This document shows positions 8,112 through 16,888 of a stretch of DNA of 21,534 bases, piece after piece (position 1 is the first letter of the stretch; each line of letters begins with the position of its first letter). Below the pieces are notes generated by a model. It searched no databases. It was not told the DNA's origin and saw only the letters and a program-made list of their open reading frames with translations. This DNA comes from JBGSYJ01 sp041748075 (GTDB lineage Bacteria > Acidobacteriota > Thermoanaerobaculia > Gp7-AA8), in NCBI GenBank assembly GCA_041748075.1, contig JBGTDX010000014.1, positions 1 through 21,534 of the forward strand. The letters are read 5' to 3'. Position numbers and translations under genes: made by a program.

Positions 8112-8141
8112 TTGACAATTTCCTACTACGGATGTAGTAAT
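8112..8141 (+). promoter_or_regulatory. Promoter of the BlaI-M56 operon
   Basis: A perfect -35 TTGACA (8112-8117) is followed by a -10 AGTAAT (8136-8141, 18-bp spacing) or TAGTAA (8135-8140, 17-bp spacing). Both overlap the BlaI-type dyad, so binding there would block RNA polymerase. Confidence 0.65.
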
Positions 8142-8147
8142 TACTAC
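8124..8147. promoter_or_regulatory. BlaI/MecI-type operator
   Basis: TACTACGGATGTAGTA (8124-8139) is the TACTAC-N4-GTAGTA dyad typical of BlaI/MecI repressors. A third half-site TACTAC (8142-8147) makes a second, overlapping perfect palindrome GTAGTAATTACTAC (8134-8147). The site lies over the promoter of a gene encoding just such a repressor, so autoregulation is very likely. Confidence 0.85.
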
Positions 8148-8169
8148 GCAACGTGTCGTAGGAGCGCCC

Positions 8170-8568
8170 ATGTCACGAAAAAGCGATATCCGTCTCACGA
8201 AACTCGAGCTCGAGATCATGGATCTGCTGTGGTCGGGCGGTGAAACGTCAATCCGTGAGCTTCTGGAGCGACTTCCCGAGAAGAAGCGGCCCGCGTACAC
8301 CACGGTACAGACGATCGTTCAGCGGCTCGAACAGAAGTCGGCGGTGCGCCGGACGCGAAAGATCGGCAACGCGTTCCTGTTCGAGACCACCATCTCACGC
8401 AAATCGGTCTACAAGCGATTGATCGACGACCTGTTGGAGAAACTCGGAGGAAGCGCACAGCCACTGGTCGCACACCTGGTCGAATCCAACCGCATCACGC
8501 TGGACGACCTGAGGGCGATGGAAGCGATGCTGACCGGGGATTCTGACATTCACACCGGAGGTGAGTAA
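8170..8568 (+). CDS. BlaI/MecI-family transcriptional repressor
   Basis: This 132-residue winged-helix repressor begins RLTKLELEIMDLLWSGGETS and continues with RPAYTTVQTIVQRLEQKSAV. Both are hallmark blocks of the BlaI/MecI DNA-binding domain (about 8-80). A helical dimerisation tail follows. The length is normal. The ATG has GTAGGAG a few bases upstream. The stop overlaps the start of the M56 gene (TAATG), so the two are translated together. By analogy with BlaR1/BlaI, the partner protease would inactivate it after a signal. No beta-lactamase or penicillin-binding gene is near, so the regulated process here is probably not beta-lactam resistance. Confidence 0.95.
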   Translation: MSRKSDIRLTKLELEIMDLLWSGGETSIRELLERLPEKKRPAYTTVQTIVQRLEQKSAVRRTRKIGNAFLFETTISRKSVYKRLIDDLLEKLGGSAQPLVAHLVESNRITLDDLRAMEAMLTGDSDIHTGGE

Positions 8569-10817
8569 TGAGCGGCCTGCATGGATCCCTTCATGACCTG
8601 CTGGCCGGCGGGTCCACCGCAGCGCTTTCCCACATCTGGCTTTCGACTTTTGTTCTCGCTGTTGCCCTCGCCGTGGCGATTGCACTTCCCCGTCTTCGTG
8701 CACGGACGCGATTTCTGATCGTGCTGCTGGGTCTCGCGAAGTTTTTCATTCCGGCGGGACTGCTCGTGTGGCTGGGTGAGGGAGCCCGCGCGAAGATGCT
8801 TGCAATGCTGGGATGGCAGCGCGAGCATCTACCGCTCCCGGTCTCGTTCATTTTCGAAGCGCCTGTCGACGCGAACGTCTATGGCGGAGCTTCGACTGAG
8901 GTGGCGTGTCTCTCGTTCGCGCTGTGGGCAACCGGAGCCGGAGGCGTGCTGGTGATCGCGCTCGTGAGGAGACGCCTGCTGCTTCATCACGTGCTCTCGT
9001 CGTCATCAGAGCCGGCGGCACGCGAGGCCTCGATCTTCGCGCGTCTTCAGGAGGCCCCGCGCGGTCGCAAAGTCGCCAGGCTGCGCACGACGCAGGCAAC
9101 CACCTCGCCCGCCGTCGTAGGAGTCCTTCGTCCTGTCGTATTTCTCCCGGAGGGCGCCACCGATTCGCTCACGGATGCAGAGGTCGAGGGCGTGCTTTCT
9201 CACGAGCTTGCTCACGTCCTTCGTTTCGATAATCTGACTGCGGTTCTTCAGACGATCGCCTGTGCGTTCTTCTGGTTTCACCCACTGGTCTGGTTTGCCC
9301 ACAGACGCCTCCTCACAGAGCGGGAGCTGGCCTGCGACGAGCAGGTCCTCGAGGTCGAGGTCGCGGCCTCGACATATGTCTCGGGCGTTCTGAAAATCTG
9401 CCGCCGCGCCGCCGGCCCGCGAGTGGCCGCGGTCGCCTGTATCCGCAGCGCTCACCTGAAGGAAAGGATGGAATACGTCATGAGGTATGGAGCGATTCGC
9501 CAAGGCCTGTTTTCACACAGAAAGGTCTCTCTTCTCGCGGCGGGAGTGGTCGTGCTCACCACTGTGGCAGCAGCTATGATTGGCGGGGTCCTTCCCGCTT
9601 CCGCCTCTACTCCGCCGCCGTACACGATGACCGCGACCGTCGTCGAAGCAGGACCGGGAGTATTCCGCTGCGACATCGAGGTCCGCGACGACAAGGGCGT
9701 TCTCCTCGCCGCGCCACGCCTTCAGATTGCGGGGGGAGAGATCGGCACGATGTCGACCTCGTCGAACGAGCGGCGCATCGAGATCAAAGCAGATCTCAAC
9801 GAGAACGGGAACGGACCGATCACGCTGGAAGTTCGTGATAAGGACGGGCTCATCGCGACTCAGACTCTGTTCGCAATTGCACGGAAACCGGGCGAGAGTG
9901 CACCGGGCAATGACATGTCGTTCAGACCCATGAACCTGAGCCTCAAGGACGCCGACCTGAACGACGTTTTGCGTACCTTCTCGACACTTGCCGGCATGGA
10001 GGTCGTTACCGAGCCTGGACTCAATGGGAGGGTCACCATCGAGTTGACACAGACACCATGGCCGCAGGCTCTCGCCCGGATTCTGCAACCCCTCGGAATG
10101 ACCTTCGCGCAGGTGAATGGTCGGATTGAAGTCAAACGAATGAACAGAGGCAACATCCCGGGCGTCTTCCGGGTCGGCGGCGACGTGAAAGCACCTCGCG
10201 CGATCGAGCGGGTCGCCCCGGTCTATTCAGCCGAAGCGCGGAAGGCACGCGTGACCGGCGTAGTCGTCCTCGAAGCCGTTATCGACGAAACGGGGAAGGT
10301 CGGCGACATTACGGTGCTCCGAGGCCTGCCCTTCGGATTGAGCGAGGCCGCTGTGGACGCGGTCCGGCAGTGGAAATTCGAGCCGGCAACCAAAGGCGAC
10401 GATCCCGTGCCCGTGCTGTTCAATCTGACGATGAATTTCCGTCTGAGTTCTGAGGAGCCTGCCGAGGGAGCCGTCACGATCCCGAAATCGACAGAAGGGA
10501 ACGGCAAGGACGACGTACTTCGCGTCGGCGGCAATGTCATCGCGCCGCGGCTGCTCCACCGGGTTGATCCGCAATACACCGGCGAAGCACGCTTCAACCG
10601 GGTAGCCGGGATCGTGATCATCGAAGCGCACATCGACGATCTGGGGCGGGTCGTGGAAACGAAGATTCTCAAGAACCTTCCCTTCGGCCTGGGCGAAGCA
10701 GCGGCCGACGCCGTTCGCCTCTGGACCTTCGAACCGGCCACGGTCGAGGGACGCCCTGTCTCCGTGCTCTTCAACGTGACCGTCAACTTCCGCCCGGACG
10801 GCGACGTCGCGTTCTGA
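8568..10817 (+). CDS. M56 (BlaR1-type) membrane metalloprotease with STN and two TonB C-terminal domains
   Basis: This 749-residue protein has membrane segments near 22-41, 48-69, 112-134 and about 225-245. The M56 zinc site is HELAH (His212, Glu213, His216) with ELACDE at 253-258. A further membrane segment spans about 319-343. The rest faces the periplasm: a beta-rich region (346-445), an STN (secretin/TonB short N-terminal) domain around 450-521, and two TonB C-terminal domains. The first (about 530-626) contains PVYSAEARKARVTGVVVLEA; the second (about 648-745) contains PQYTGEARFNRVAGIVIIEA. In BlaR1 this outer part is a penicillin-binding sensor, and here it is replaced. I infer a sensor-protease that responds to a periplasmic or TonB-related signal by acting on the co-translated BlaI. 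M56-TonB fusions are known; the added STN plus a duplicated TonB domain is unusual. The start overlaps the BlaI stop, with GGAGGTGA just upstream. Confidence 0.9.
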   Translation: MSGLHGSLHDLLAGGSTAALSHIWLSTFVLAVALAVAIALPRLRARTRFLIVLLGLAKFFIPAGLLVWLGEGARAKMLAMLGWQREHLPLPVSFIFEAPVDANVYGGASTEVACLSFALWATGAGGVLVIALVRRRLLLHHVLSSSSEPAAREASIFARLQEAPRGRKVARLRTTQATTSPAVVGVLRPVVFLPEGATDSLTDAEVEGVLSHELAHVLRFDNLTAVLQTIACAFFWFHPLVWFAHRRLLTERELACDEQVLEVEVAASTYVSGVLKICRRAAGPRVAAVACIRSAHLKERMEYVMRYGAIRQGLFSHRKVSLLAAGVVVLTTVAAAMIGGVLPASASTPPPYTMTATVVEAGPGVFRCDIEVRDDKGVLLAAPRLQIAGGEIGTMSTSSNERRIEIKADLNENGNGPITLEVRDKDGLIATQTLFAIARKPGESAPGNDMSFRPMNLSLKDADLNDVLRTFSTLAGMEVVTEPGLNGRVTIELTQTPWPQALARILQPLGMTFAQVNGRIEVKRMNRGNIPGVFRVGGDVKAPRAIERVAPVYSAEARKARVTGVVVLEAVIDETGKVGDITVLRGLPFGLSEAAVDAVRQWKFEPATKGDDPVPVLFNLTMNFRLSSEEPAEGAVTIPKSTEGNGKDDVLRVGGNVIAPRLLHRVDPQYTGEARFNRVAGIVIIEAHIDDLGRVVETKILKNLPFGLGEAAADAVRLWTFEPATVEGRPVSVLFNVTVNFRPDGDVAF

Positions 10818-10834
10818 CATTCCTGCTCTCATGT

Positions 10835-10858
10835 GGCAGGGTCCCCCGAGGCCCTGCC
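10835..10858 (+). terminator. Possible terminator after the M56 gene
   Basis: GGCAGGG (10835-10841) pairs with CCCTGCC (10852-10858), extendable by a G-T and a C-G pair, 17 bases after the stop codon. No T-run follows, so it would be a weak intrinsic terminator. The remaining gap to 10999 shows no gene. It holds a perfect 12-bp palindrome ATGACGCGTCAT (10889-10900) and a poor promoter-like AT stretch near 10934. Confidence 0.4.
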
Positions 10859-10999
10859 TCGTCAAAGGCGTGGTCCCGCAGGCGCTCGATGACGCGTCAT
10901 GCCTTGGGCTGCCGCCATAGACTTGGTAACACGGAATAATCCTCTCCGCCCGCTCGCTCTGGTAACCTTCGCGTCATACGTCCAGCGACCGGAGGCCCC

Positions 11000-13900
11000 T
11001 TGCACCATTCTCGAAGCCTGAATTCCAATCGATTCCCCCCCATCCGTAGGTTCACCCTGGTGGCGGCGGCACTGTTCGCATGCCTGTCTTTCCTCCCTCT
11101 GCAGGCTTTCGCCGAAGATAGGCCCCGGCAACTCCGGGTCATCGAGCCAAGACAGTGGACTCCCCTGGAGCTCAGCCAGGCGGGCGGTGACGGAAGGCTC
11201 CTCTTCCTCCGATCGGCTGTCTTCGATCCGTTGATTGAAACACCAGACTTCAGGGTTCATGGGCTGGAGCGCGGAGCCGCAAAAACGGCCGCCACGCACT
11301 ACGCCATCGTTCAGTTCCTGCCGGGTGCTCAGGACGCAAAAGACCGCCTCGAGGAGGCGGGAGTCGAATTTCTCGGCTACATCCCCGAAAACGCGTTCCA
11401 GGTGCGGGTCTCTTCTACGCTCCGTGTGCAGCTCGAATCGAATCCTGCGGTCCGCTGGATCAGTGACTATGCGCCCGGGTGGAAAGTCAGCCCTCGCCTC
11501 TGGCCGGACGGCGGCAATTTCTCCTCCGAACTGAACGTGATGCTCTTTCCCGAAGTCTCCGTCGACGATGTCATCGTCAGGATCGTCGCGGCGCATCCCG
11601 CGGTGCATGTCCAGTACGTTTCCGACGACACGCATACTCCTGTTCTGACCCTCTCCGTGCCTCTTCCGGCGCGCAATGAGATTGTCAGGGCTCTCGCAGG
11701 AATCGATGAGGTCTCGTGGATCGAGCCGCACCTGCCTCTGGAGCTCCACAACCAGCAGACGTCGGGACCGCTTCAAAGCAACGTTGCCGGAGATCCGGGG
11801 CGAACGATCTTTGCCAGAAATCTCACCGGGAGCGGCCAGATCGTCGCCGTCGTCGACTCGGGAGTCGACGTCGACATGTGTTTCTTTCGGAATTTCAACG
11901 GGAACAATGTCGTGACCGAGGCGACCAGGACGAGCGGATCGGCACCAGGACCGCTCTTTCCCGATCGAAAGGTGATCGGCTACTGGGTCCAGCCGGGAGC
12001 CGACCCGTACGACGACAACGAGTCGTGCAGTGAGTCTCCCACTTCATTTCACGGTACGCACACGGCGGGCACGGCGGTGGGCGACAACTTCGCGAATCCG
12101 TCGAGCCGCACCGATCCCGGGATCGATGACGGCGATGGAATGGCACCGAACGCCCAGCTTCTGGTTCAGGACATCGGCAATGCCCGCGGATGTCTCGTGG
12201 GTTCTTCTGCACGCGCCAACCTCTATCTGCAGGCGGTCGCGGGCGGAGCGCGCATCCACTCGAACTCCTACGGATCGGATTCGAAGGGTGCGTACACGAC
12301 GAGCGATATGACGGTGGATCGCCATCTTTTCGACAACGAGCAGATGGCGATCTTCTACTCAGCCGGAAACAGCGGTCCTAGCGCAACGACGACCGGCTCT
12401 CCCGGCAACTCCAAGAATGTCGTGACCGTGGGATGGTCGGGGAGTGGGCTGAGCACAAGCCTGGCAGGATCTTCGAGCCGCGGCCCGACGCTCGACAATC
12501 GCATCAAGCCCGACATTGTTGCGCCCGGAAGCTCGATCCGTTCCGCTTCAGGCGACGCGATTTTCGGGAACGGAAACTGCGGAACCAAGGTACTGCAGGG
12601 CACGTCGATGTCGGCTCCCGCGGTTGCGGGAGGCGCGGCCCTGCTCAGGCAGTACTTCGACGACGGCCTGTACCCCACGGGCACATCGAACACCGCTGAC
12701 GGCTTTCACCCGAATGCACCGCTCATCAAAGCCGTGCTGCTCAACGGCACCCTGGCGCTCCCGGCAAACGGCACGTTTGGAGACAACGGCTTCGGCTGGG
12801 GAAAGATCTTTCTCGACAACAACCTGTTCTTCGCCGGTGATGCGAGAAAGCTTCGGGTGTGGAACATCCCCAACCCGTCCGGAATCAAAACCGGCGAGCT
12901 CCACACGTACTCAGTCAACGTGAGCGCGGGTCAGGAGTTCCGGGCCACCCTCGTCTGGTCGGATCCCGAAGCAACTCCAGGCGCGTTGGTATCGCTCGTC
13001 AACAACCTCGACCTGAGCGTCACGAACAGCGCGGGCACGTTTCTCGGAAACGTCTTCACGCCTGCTGGTGAGTCGACCCCGGGCGGGAGCGCGGACCAGC
13101 GGAACAATGTCGAGCAGGTCCGCTTCACTGCTCCGGTTGACGGCACGTACACAATCTCGGTCAGAGGGACGAACGTGCCGGGAACCGGAAGGGCGCGAAC
13201 CAACCGGCAGGGTTACGCGCTCGTCGCTTCGCACGCGACCTGTTCGACGGCGGTCACCGAAGCTCCTGCCGCCATCTCCGCCACGGCGAATCCCTCGGCT
13301 GGAATCGATCTGCAGTTCACGAGACCCGCGGGTGCGACTGTGGTGCAGATCTATCGCGCCGACTCCTGCTCCTCGGATCCGGCCGACTTTCAGTATGTGG
13401 GTTCCACCAGCGGCACCACGTTCACAGATCTGAGCGCGCAGGGAGGCTCCACATACGCTTACCGCTTCCGCGCGGCGGATGGTTGCGGCGAAGGACCGCT
13501 TTCGGCGTGCATCTTCGCGGCAGCGACGGGACTCTGTGACATCTCACCCACGTTTGCCGGCGTCACAACGGCACAGGCGGATGCCGGAAACTGCCGCATC
13601 AACGTGAGCTGGTCTCCAGCAACGTCGAACTGCGTTACCAGCACGGGCCTTCGCTACCGGATCTTCCGGTCTACCGACCCTGGATTCATTCCGTCGGGCG
13701 AGCCCTTCGCAATTGTCGAGGGCACGAGTTTCAGCGACACCTCCGTCGAGTCCGGGACGACGTACTACTACATCGTTCGCGCAGAGGACAGCTTTGCCAC
13801 GACGACAGCGACCAACACCGACGGAAATCTGCGCCGAGCGTTTGCTACACCTGCCGGCCCGCCGGGAACGCCGGGCACCTGGCGCGATGACGCCGGCGAC

Positions 13901-16075
13901 ACCAACGCGTTCATGACGGCTGAATTTCCGTGGACGATCACGACGAGCGATGCTCAGAACGGAGCACGCTCGTACCGTTCTGCGCCCGAGGGAGCACTGC
14001 AGAGCCCCGACCAGACGTGCGGAAGTCTCACCACGCCACCGCTCCTTCTCGGGGACGGCGCAGAGATCAGCTACTTTGCCCGCTACAACCTCGAGCACGA
14101 GTGGGACGGAGTCGTCGTCGAGATTTCGACGAACAATGGCGCCACCTGGACGAGCCTGCCTCCCCAGGGCGGCTATCCCGGCACGCTGGCGCAGACATCC
14201 ATCCCTCCCATCAATGAGTGCAGATACCCCAATACGACAGGCGCATTCACCGGACCTGTCGGCAACGCGGCTCTGACTGCATGGACCGAGTACAAGTCGT
14301 CACTCGCCTCGTTCAGCGGCCAGACAGTGCAGATTCGCTGGCGCTTCACTTCTGATCCCGCTGCTGCGTTCGAAGGGTTCTTCCTCGACAACGTCAGCAT
14401 CACCAACGTGAGGTTGCCGTCGGCGTGCGCCGAGGTTGCACCGCTTGCGAGCTTCGCCGTGACGCCGCGTGCGCCCGTAGCAGGCGTTCCGGTCACGTTC
14501 GAAGACAACTCATCGAACGCGATGAGCTACCTCTGGAACTTCGGTGACGGAACCACCTCGACGCTTTCGAATCCGACCCACACATACAACACGCCGGGCC
14601 GTTACACCATCACTCTTACTGTGATGAATGGCGGCGAATCGAGCATGACGACACGGGAAATTTACGTCACCAGCGCCTCTACGGTCTGGACGCCCCGTCT
14701 CGTGGTGCCGGGACAAGCCCGGGCCCAGGGCGGAGGCGGTTCATTGTTCCGCAGCGCGCTCTGGATCACGAACATTTCCGCGCAGGAAAGCATCATCCGC
14801 CTGCGCTACATCGTTCCTCCCGGAGCATCGAAAGGCGGAGCCGAAGAGCTGGCCTCCATCGGCATCCAACCGGGACGCTCCGTCTCCTTCAGTGACGTCC
14901 TGACCGAGGCGCTCGGAGCGAACGACAACACCACTGGCGTACTCATCATCGAAGTCGCAGAGGGATCACCGGTTCCGATCGTCACATCGAGAACCTACAA
15001 CGAGCCGGGTAACGCAGGGACGTTCGGACAATACATTCCGGCCGAACCACTCGACTCCGGATCAGCCGCACCTGTTGTGATTGAGGGACTGGGTGGAAAC
15101 GCAGATTTCCGCACGAACCTCGGCATCGTGAATCTCTCAGAGGGTACGATCACCGCCACCGTGTCGCTCTTCGATGCAGAAGGCGTGAAGAGGGGCAACG
15201 ATGTGGTGGCCACGGTCTCCCCGCGCTCTGCGATTCAGCTCAACGCGATCAATTCGCAGGCCGGTGCGGGAGAGCTCGCGGTCTTCTCTGCGCGGGTCAC
15301 GTCAACCGGTCCGTTCTTCATTTACGCATCAAAACTCGATAACGTGACATCCGACCCCATCTTCGTTCCCGGCACGCTCACTCCGCAATCGACACAGTGG
15401 ATTGACGGCGTCGCCGCCGTCGTCGGGGGCGGCGGTACCGTGTTCCGCTCGAACCTCGTTCTGGCAAACCGGGGCGCTTCCGTCGCCGCGGTGACGATTG
15501 CGCTCACGGCCCGGGGAGAGACGGCGCCTTCGTCCACGGAGAACCTTCTTCTCGCTCCAGGAACTACAACGTTCTATTCCGACGTCATTCCGCAACTGTT
15601 CGACCGTGACAGCCTCGTGGGTACTCTCAGCATTACCACGACCTTCTCGACGCCCCTCGTCGCATGGGCACGTACGTACAGCGATCGCGGAGCAAATGGA
15701 ACTCTTGGACAGTTCATTCCTGCGTTCTCTCAGTCGGAATTGATCGGAACGTCGGGCGCCATCCTTCAGGGACTTTCGGAGAACGCAGCCGTCCGCACCA
15801 ACATTGGACTGATCAATACTTCGGGCGCGCCTGTTTCCGTGACCGTCGCGGTATGGACAGCCGAAGGAACGAAGGTCAACGAGAGAACCTGGAACCTCAC
15901 CGGAGGAGAAGCGATCTCGATCAATCGCGTGGTCACCGAGATTACCGGCGGTGAGCTCTCGGACGGTTACCTCACGGTTAATCCGTCCGCGGCAGGCGCC
16001 ATCTATTCGTGGGCGTCATACGTCGACAACGTATCAACCGATCAGACCTTCGTGCGGCCGATTCTGTTGCCGTAA
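11000..16075 (+). CDS. Secreted subtilase (S8, KP-43-like) with Fn3-like, PKD and repeated C-terminal modules
   Basis: This is a large exported serine protease of 1691 residues. The TTG start has GGAGG 4 nt upstream and gives a signal peptide ending near Q-A-F-A (about 36-39). A propeptide follows to about 270. The catalytic triad is Asp286 (VAVVDSG), His351 (FHGTHTAG) and Ser536 (GTSMSAP), with oxyanion Asn457 (YSAGNSGP). The order SSSRGPTLDNRIKPDIVAPG, then GTSMSAPAVAGGAALLRQYF, and a beta-barrel after the catalytic domain match the KP-43 group. Beyond about 745 come two Fn3-like regions and a jelly-roll/MAM-like region (GVVVEISTNNGATWTSLPP). A PKD domain (about 1148-1227, YLWNFGDGTTS) follows, then two ~230-residue units (1230-1466 and 1467-1691). 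The units share FRS-N starts, GTFGQYIPA/GTLGQFIPA and FRTNLGIVN/VRTNIGLIN. The protein probably acts extracellularly or at the cell surface on proteins. No sorting signal was recognised other than these units. Confidence 0.93.
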   Translation: MHHSRSLNSNRFPPIRRFTLVAAALFACLSFLPLQAFAEDRPRQLRVIEPRQWTPLELSQAGGDGRLLFLRSAVFDPLIETPDFRVHGLERGAAKTAATHYAIVQFLPGAQDAKDRLEEAGVEFLGYIPENAFQVRVSSTLRVQLESNPAVRWISDYAPGWKVSPRLWPDGGNFSSELNVMLFPEVSVDDVIVRIVAAHPAVHVQYVSDDTHTPVLTLSVPLPARNEIVRALAGIDEVSWIEPHLPLELHNQQTSGPLQSNVAGDPGRTIFARNLTGSGQIVAVVDSGVDVDMCFFRNFNGNNVVTEATRTSGSAPGPLFPDRKVIGYWVQPGADPYDDNESCSESPTSFHGTHTAGTAVGDNFANPSSRTDPGIDDGDGMAPNAQLLVQDIGNARGCLVGSSARANLYLQAVAGGARIHSNSYGSDSKGAYTTSDMTVDRHLFDNEQMAIFYSAGNSGPSATTTGSPGNSKNVVTVGWSGSGLSTSLAGSSSRGPTLDNRIKPDIVAPGSSIRSASGDAIFGNGNCGTKVLQGTSMSAPAVAGGAALLRQYFDDGLYPTGTSNTADGFHPNAPLIKAVLLNGTLALPANGTFGDNGFGWGKIFLDNNLFFAGDARKLRVWNIPNPSGIKTGELHTYSVNVSAGQEFRATLVWSDPEATPGALVSLVNNLDLSVTNSAGTFLGNVFTPAGESTPGGSADQRNNVEQVRFTAPVDGTYTISVRGTNVPGTGRARTNRQGYALVASHATCSTAVTEAPAAISATANPSAGIDLQFTRPAGATVVQIYRADSCSSDPADFQYVGSTSGTTFTDLSAQGGSTYAYRFRAADGCGEGPLSACIFAAATGLCDISPTFAGVTTAQADAGNCRINVSWSPATSNCVTSTGLRYRIFRSTDPGFIPSGEPFAIVEGTSFSDTSVESGTTYYYIVRAEDSFATTTATNTDGNLRRAFATPAGPPGTPGTWRDDAGDTNAFMTAEFPWTITTSDAQNGARSYRSAPEGALQSPDQTCGSLTTPPLLLGDGAEISYFARYNLEHEWDGVVVEISTNNGATWTSLPPQGGYPGTLAQTSIPPINECRYPNTTGAFTGPVGNAALTAWTEYKSSLASFSGQTVQIRWRFTSDPAAAFEGFFLDNVSITNVRLPSACAEVAPLASFAVTPRAPVAGVPVTFEDNSSNAMSYLWNFGDGTTSTLSNPTHTYNTPGRYTITLTVMNGGESSMTTREIYVTSASTVWTPRLVVPGQARAQGGGGSLFRSALWITNISAQESIIRLRYIVPPGASKGGAEELASIGIQPGRSVSFSDVLTEALGANDNTTGVLIIEVAEGSPVPIVTSRTYNEPGNAGTFGQYIPAEPLDSGSAAPVVIEGLGGNADFRTNLGIVNLSEGTITATVSLFDAEGVKRGNDVVATVSPRSAIQLNAINSQAGAGELAVFSARVTSTGPFFIYASKLDNVTSDPIFVPGTLTPQSTQWIDGVAAVVGGGGTVFRSNLVLANRGASVAAVTIALTARGETAPSSTENLLLAPGTTTFYSDVIPQLFDRDSLVGTLSITTTFSTPLVAWARTYSDRGANGTLGQFIPAFSQSELIGTSGAILQGLSENAAVRTNIGLINTSGAPVSVTVAVWTAEGTKVNERTWNLTGGEAISINRVVTEITGGELSDGYLTVNPSAAGAIYSWASYVDNVSTDQTFVRPILLP

Positions 16076-16081
16076 ACAAAA

Positions 16082-16113
16082 AAAGGGCCTGGGGAGGTTT
16101 CCCCAGGCCCTTT
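16082..16113. terminator. Bidirectional intrinsic terminator
   Basis: A perfect 13-bp stem (16082-16094 with 16101-16113, arm AAAGGGCCTGGGG) and 6-nt loop lie between the convergent subtilase and csbD-like genes. Read on the minus strand it is followed by seven T residues and then GTTTA, so it is a strong terminator for csbD. On the plus strand only TTTCGC follows. Confidence 0.92.
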
Positions 16114-16131
16114 CGCGGTCCGTTCGACCTG

Positions 16132-16350
16132 CTATCTCTTCTTTTCATCGATGGCGCGGTTGAGGTCACGCTTGACTTCGCCATAACCTTCGCGGACGTT
16201 GCCCTTGAGACGCTCGCCCTTACCTTCGATCTCGGTACTGCGGTCGCCGGTGGCGGCTCCGAAGCCTTCCTTGACGGCGCCCTTAGCCTGCTCGAACTTA
16301 CCTTTGATCCGGTCTTTGGTACCTGTATCGCGGTTTTTGTGGGTCGTCAT
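16132..16350 (-). CDS. csbD: CsbD-family stress-response protein
   Basis: This is a 72-residue, highly charged cytoplasmic protein. DRIKGKFEQAKGAVKEGFG and the second half GKGERLKGNVREGYGEVKRD are the classic CsbD repeats. The family is induced by general stress in many bacteria; its molecular action is not settled. The ATG at 16350 has AAGGAG 5 nt upstream, so I prefer it to an in-frame ATG at 16389. A TATAAATAAT stretch on the minus strand (16423-16414) may be the -10 region. A bidirectional terminator lies 18 bases beyond the stop. It is monocistronic by spacing. Confidence 0.92.
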   Translation of the reverse strand: MTTHKNRDTGTKDRIKGKFEQAKGAVKEGFGAATGDRSTEIEGKGERLKGNVREGYGEVKRDLNRAIDEKKR

Positions 16351-16413
16351 GTAAGCTCCTTGTCTAATGAAATCGTCAGTGATCATCACCCCTCACGGGA
16401 GGCGATCCTAACG

Positions 16414-16423
16414 ATTATTTATA
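16414..16423 (-). promoter_or_regulatory. Possible -10 region for csbD
   Basis: TATAAATAAT on the minus strand lies about 64 bases upstream of the csbD ATG, in an otherwise AT-richer gap. No convincing -35 is seen 16-18 bases upstream, so an alternative sigma factor or activator is possible. Confidence 0.35.
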
Positions 16424-16491
16424 GCAATGAACATGCCGGATCCTGCCGATCGGCTCGCTTGTTCGATCACTGTTCATAGGTCCCCGGATGC

Positions 16492-16888
16492 TCATCCGCC
16501 GATGGGTGGACCGGGCGGAATGGCGGGCTGAGCGGGCAGCGGTCTCGGTGACATCGGCCGTTCGAGGAAGCGCTCGATGACCTCGATCGTCATCCGCCGG
16601 TCGGCCGCTTCGATTCCGCTCGAGGGACGGCTGCGCAACCGGGCAGCCAGCTCGCGCAACGCCTCTGCGTACACCGCGCGGACCACCCCGTCCGTTTCCT
16701 CGGCACTCGCAACTTCCATGAGCCGGCCTACTGCCACCTCTCGAACTGCCCGCGAGATCGCAGCGTGGCTCGACGGGATGCGCGACGGATCACGCGAGAT
16801 GCGATCGATCAAACCGGACGTCACCTCCGACAGGGGCGGATTGGCGGGATTCTCATCATGGAAGCGTATGAGTCGCGCAGCGCGCGCA
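16492..16888 (-). pseudogene. C-terminal remnant of the zinc metalloprotease, out of frame
   Basis: The frame reading PARAARLIRFHDENPANPPL and ending RFLERPMSPRPLP...PPGPPIGG looks like the helical C-terminus of the same DUF5117/met-zincin family as the upstream fragment. It begins directly after the upstream gene's zinc motif but in another frame. It has no start or ribosome-binding site of its own. The part of the catalytic domain between the zinc motif and this region, by my recollection of family length about 250-300 residues, is missing. It is best read as the 3' end of one broken gene that starts at 18211. Confidence 0.7.

Noticed and set aside
8170..10817. Beta-lactam resistance regulon
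   Set aside because: BlaI and M56 are present, but the M56 protein has no penicillin-binding domain and no beta-lactamase gene is seen in the window.
10862..11776. 304-codon minus-strand frame at the start of the subtilase
   Set aside because: It overlaps the signal peptide and propeptide of the protease in antisense. There is no family resemblance.
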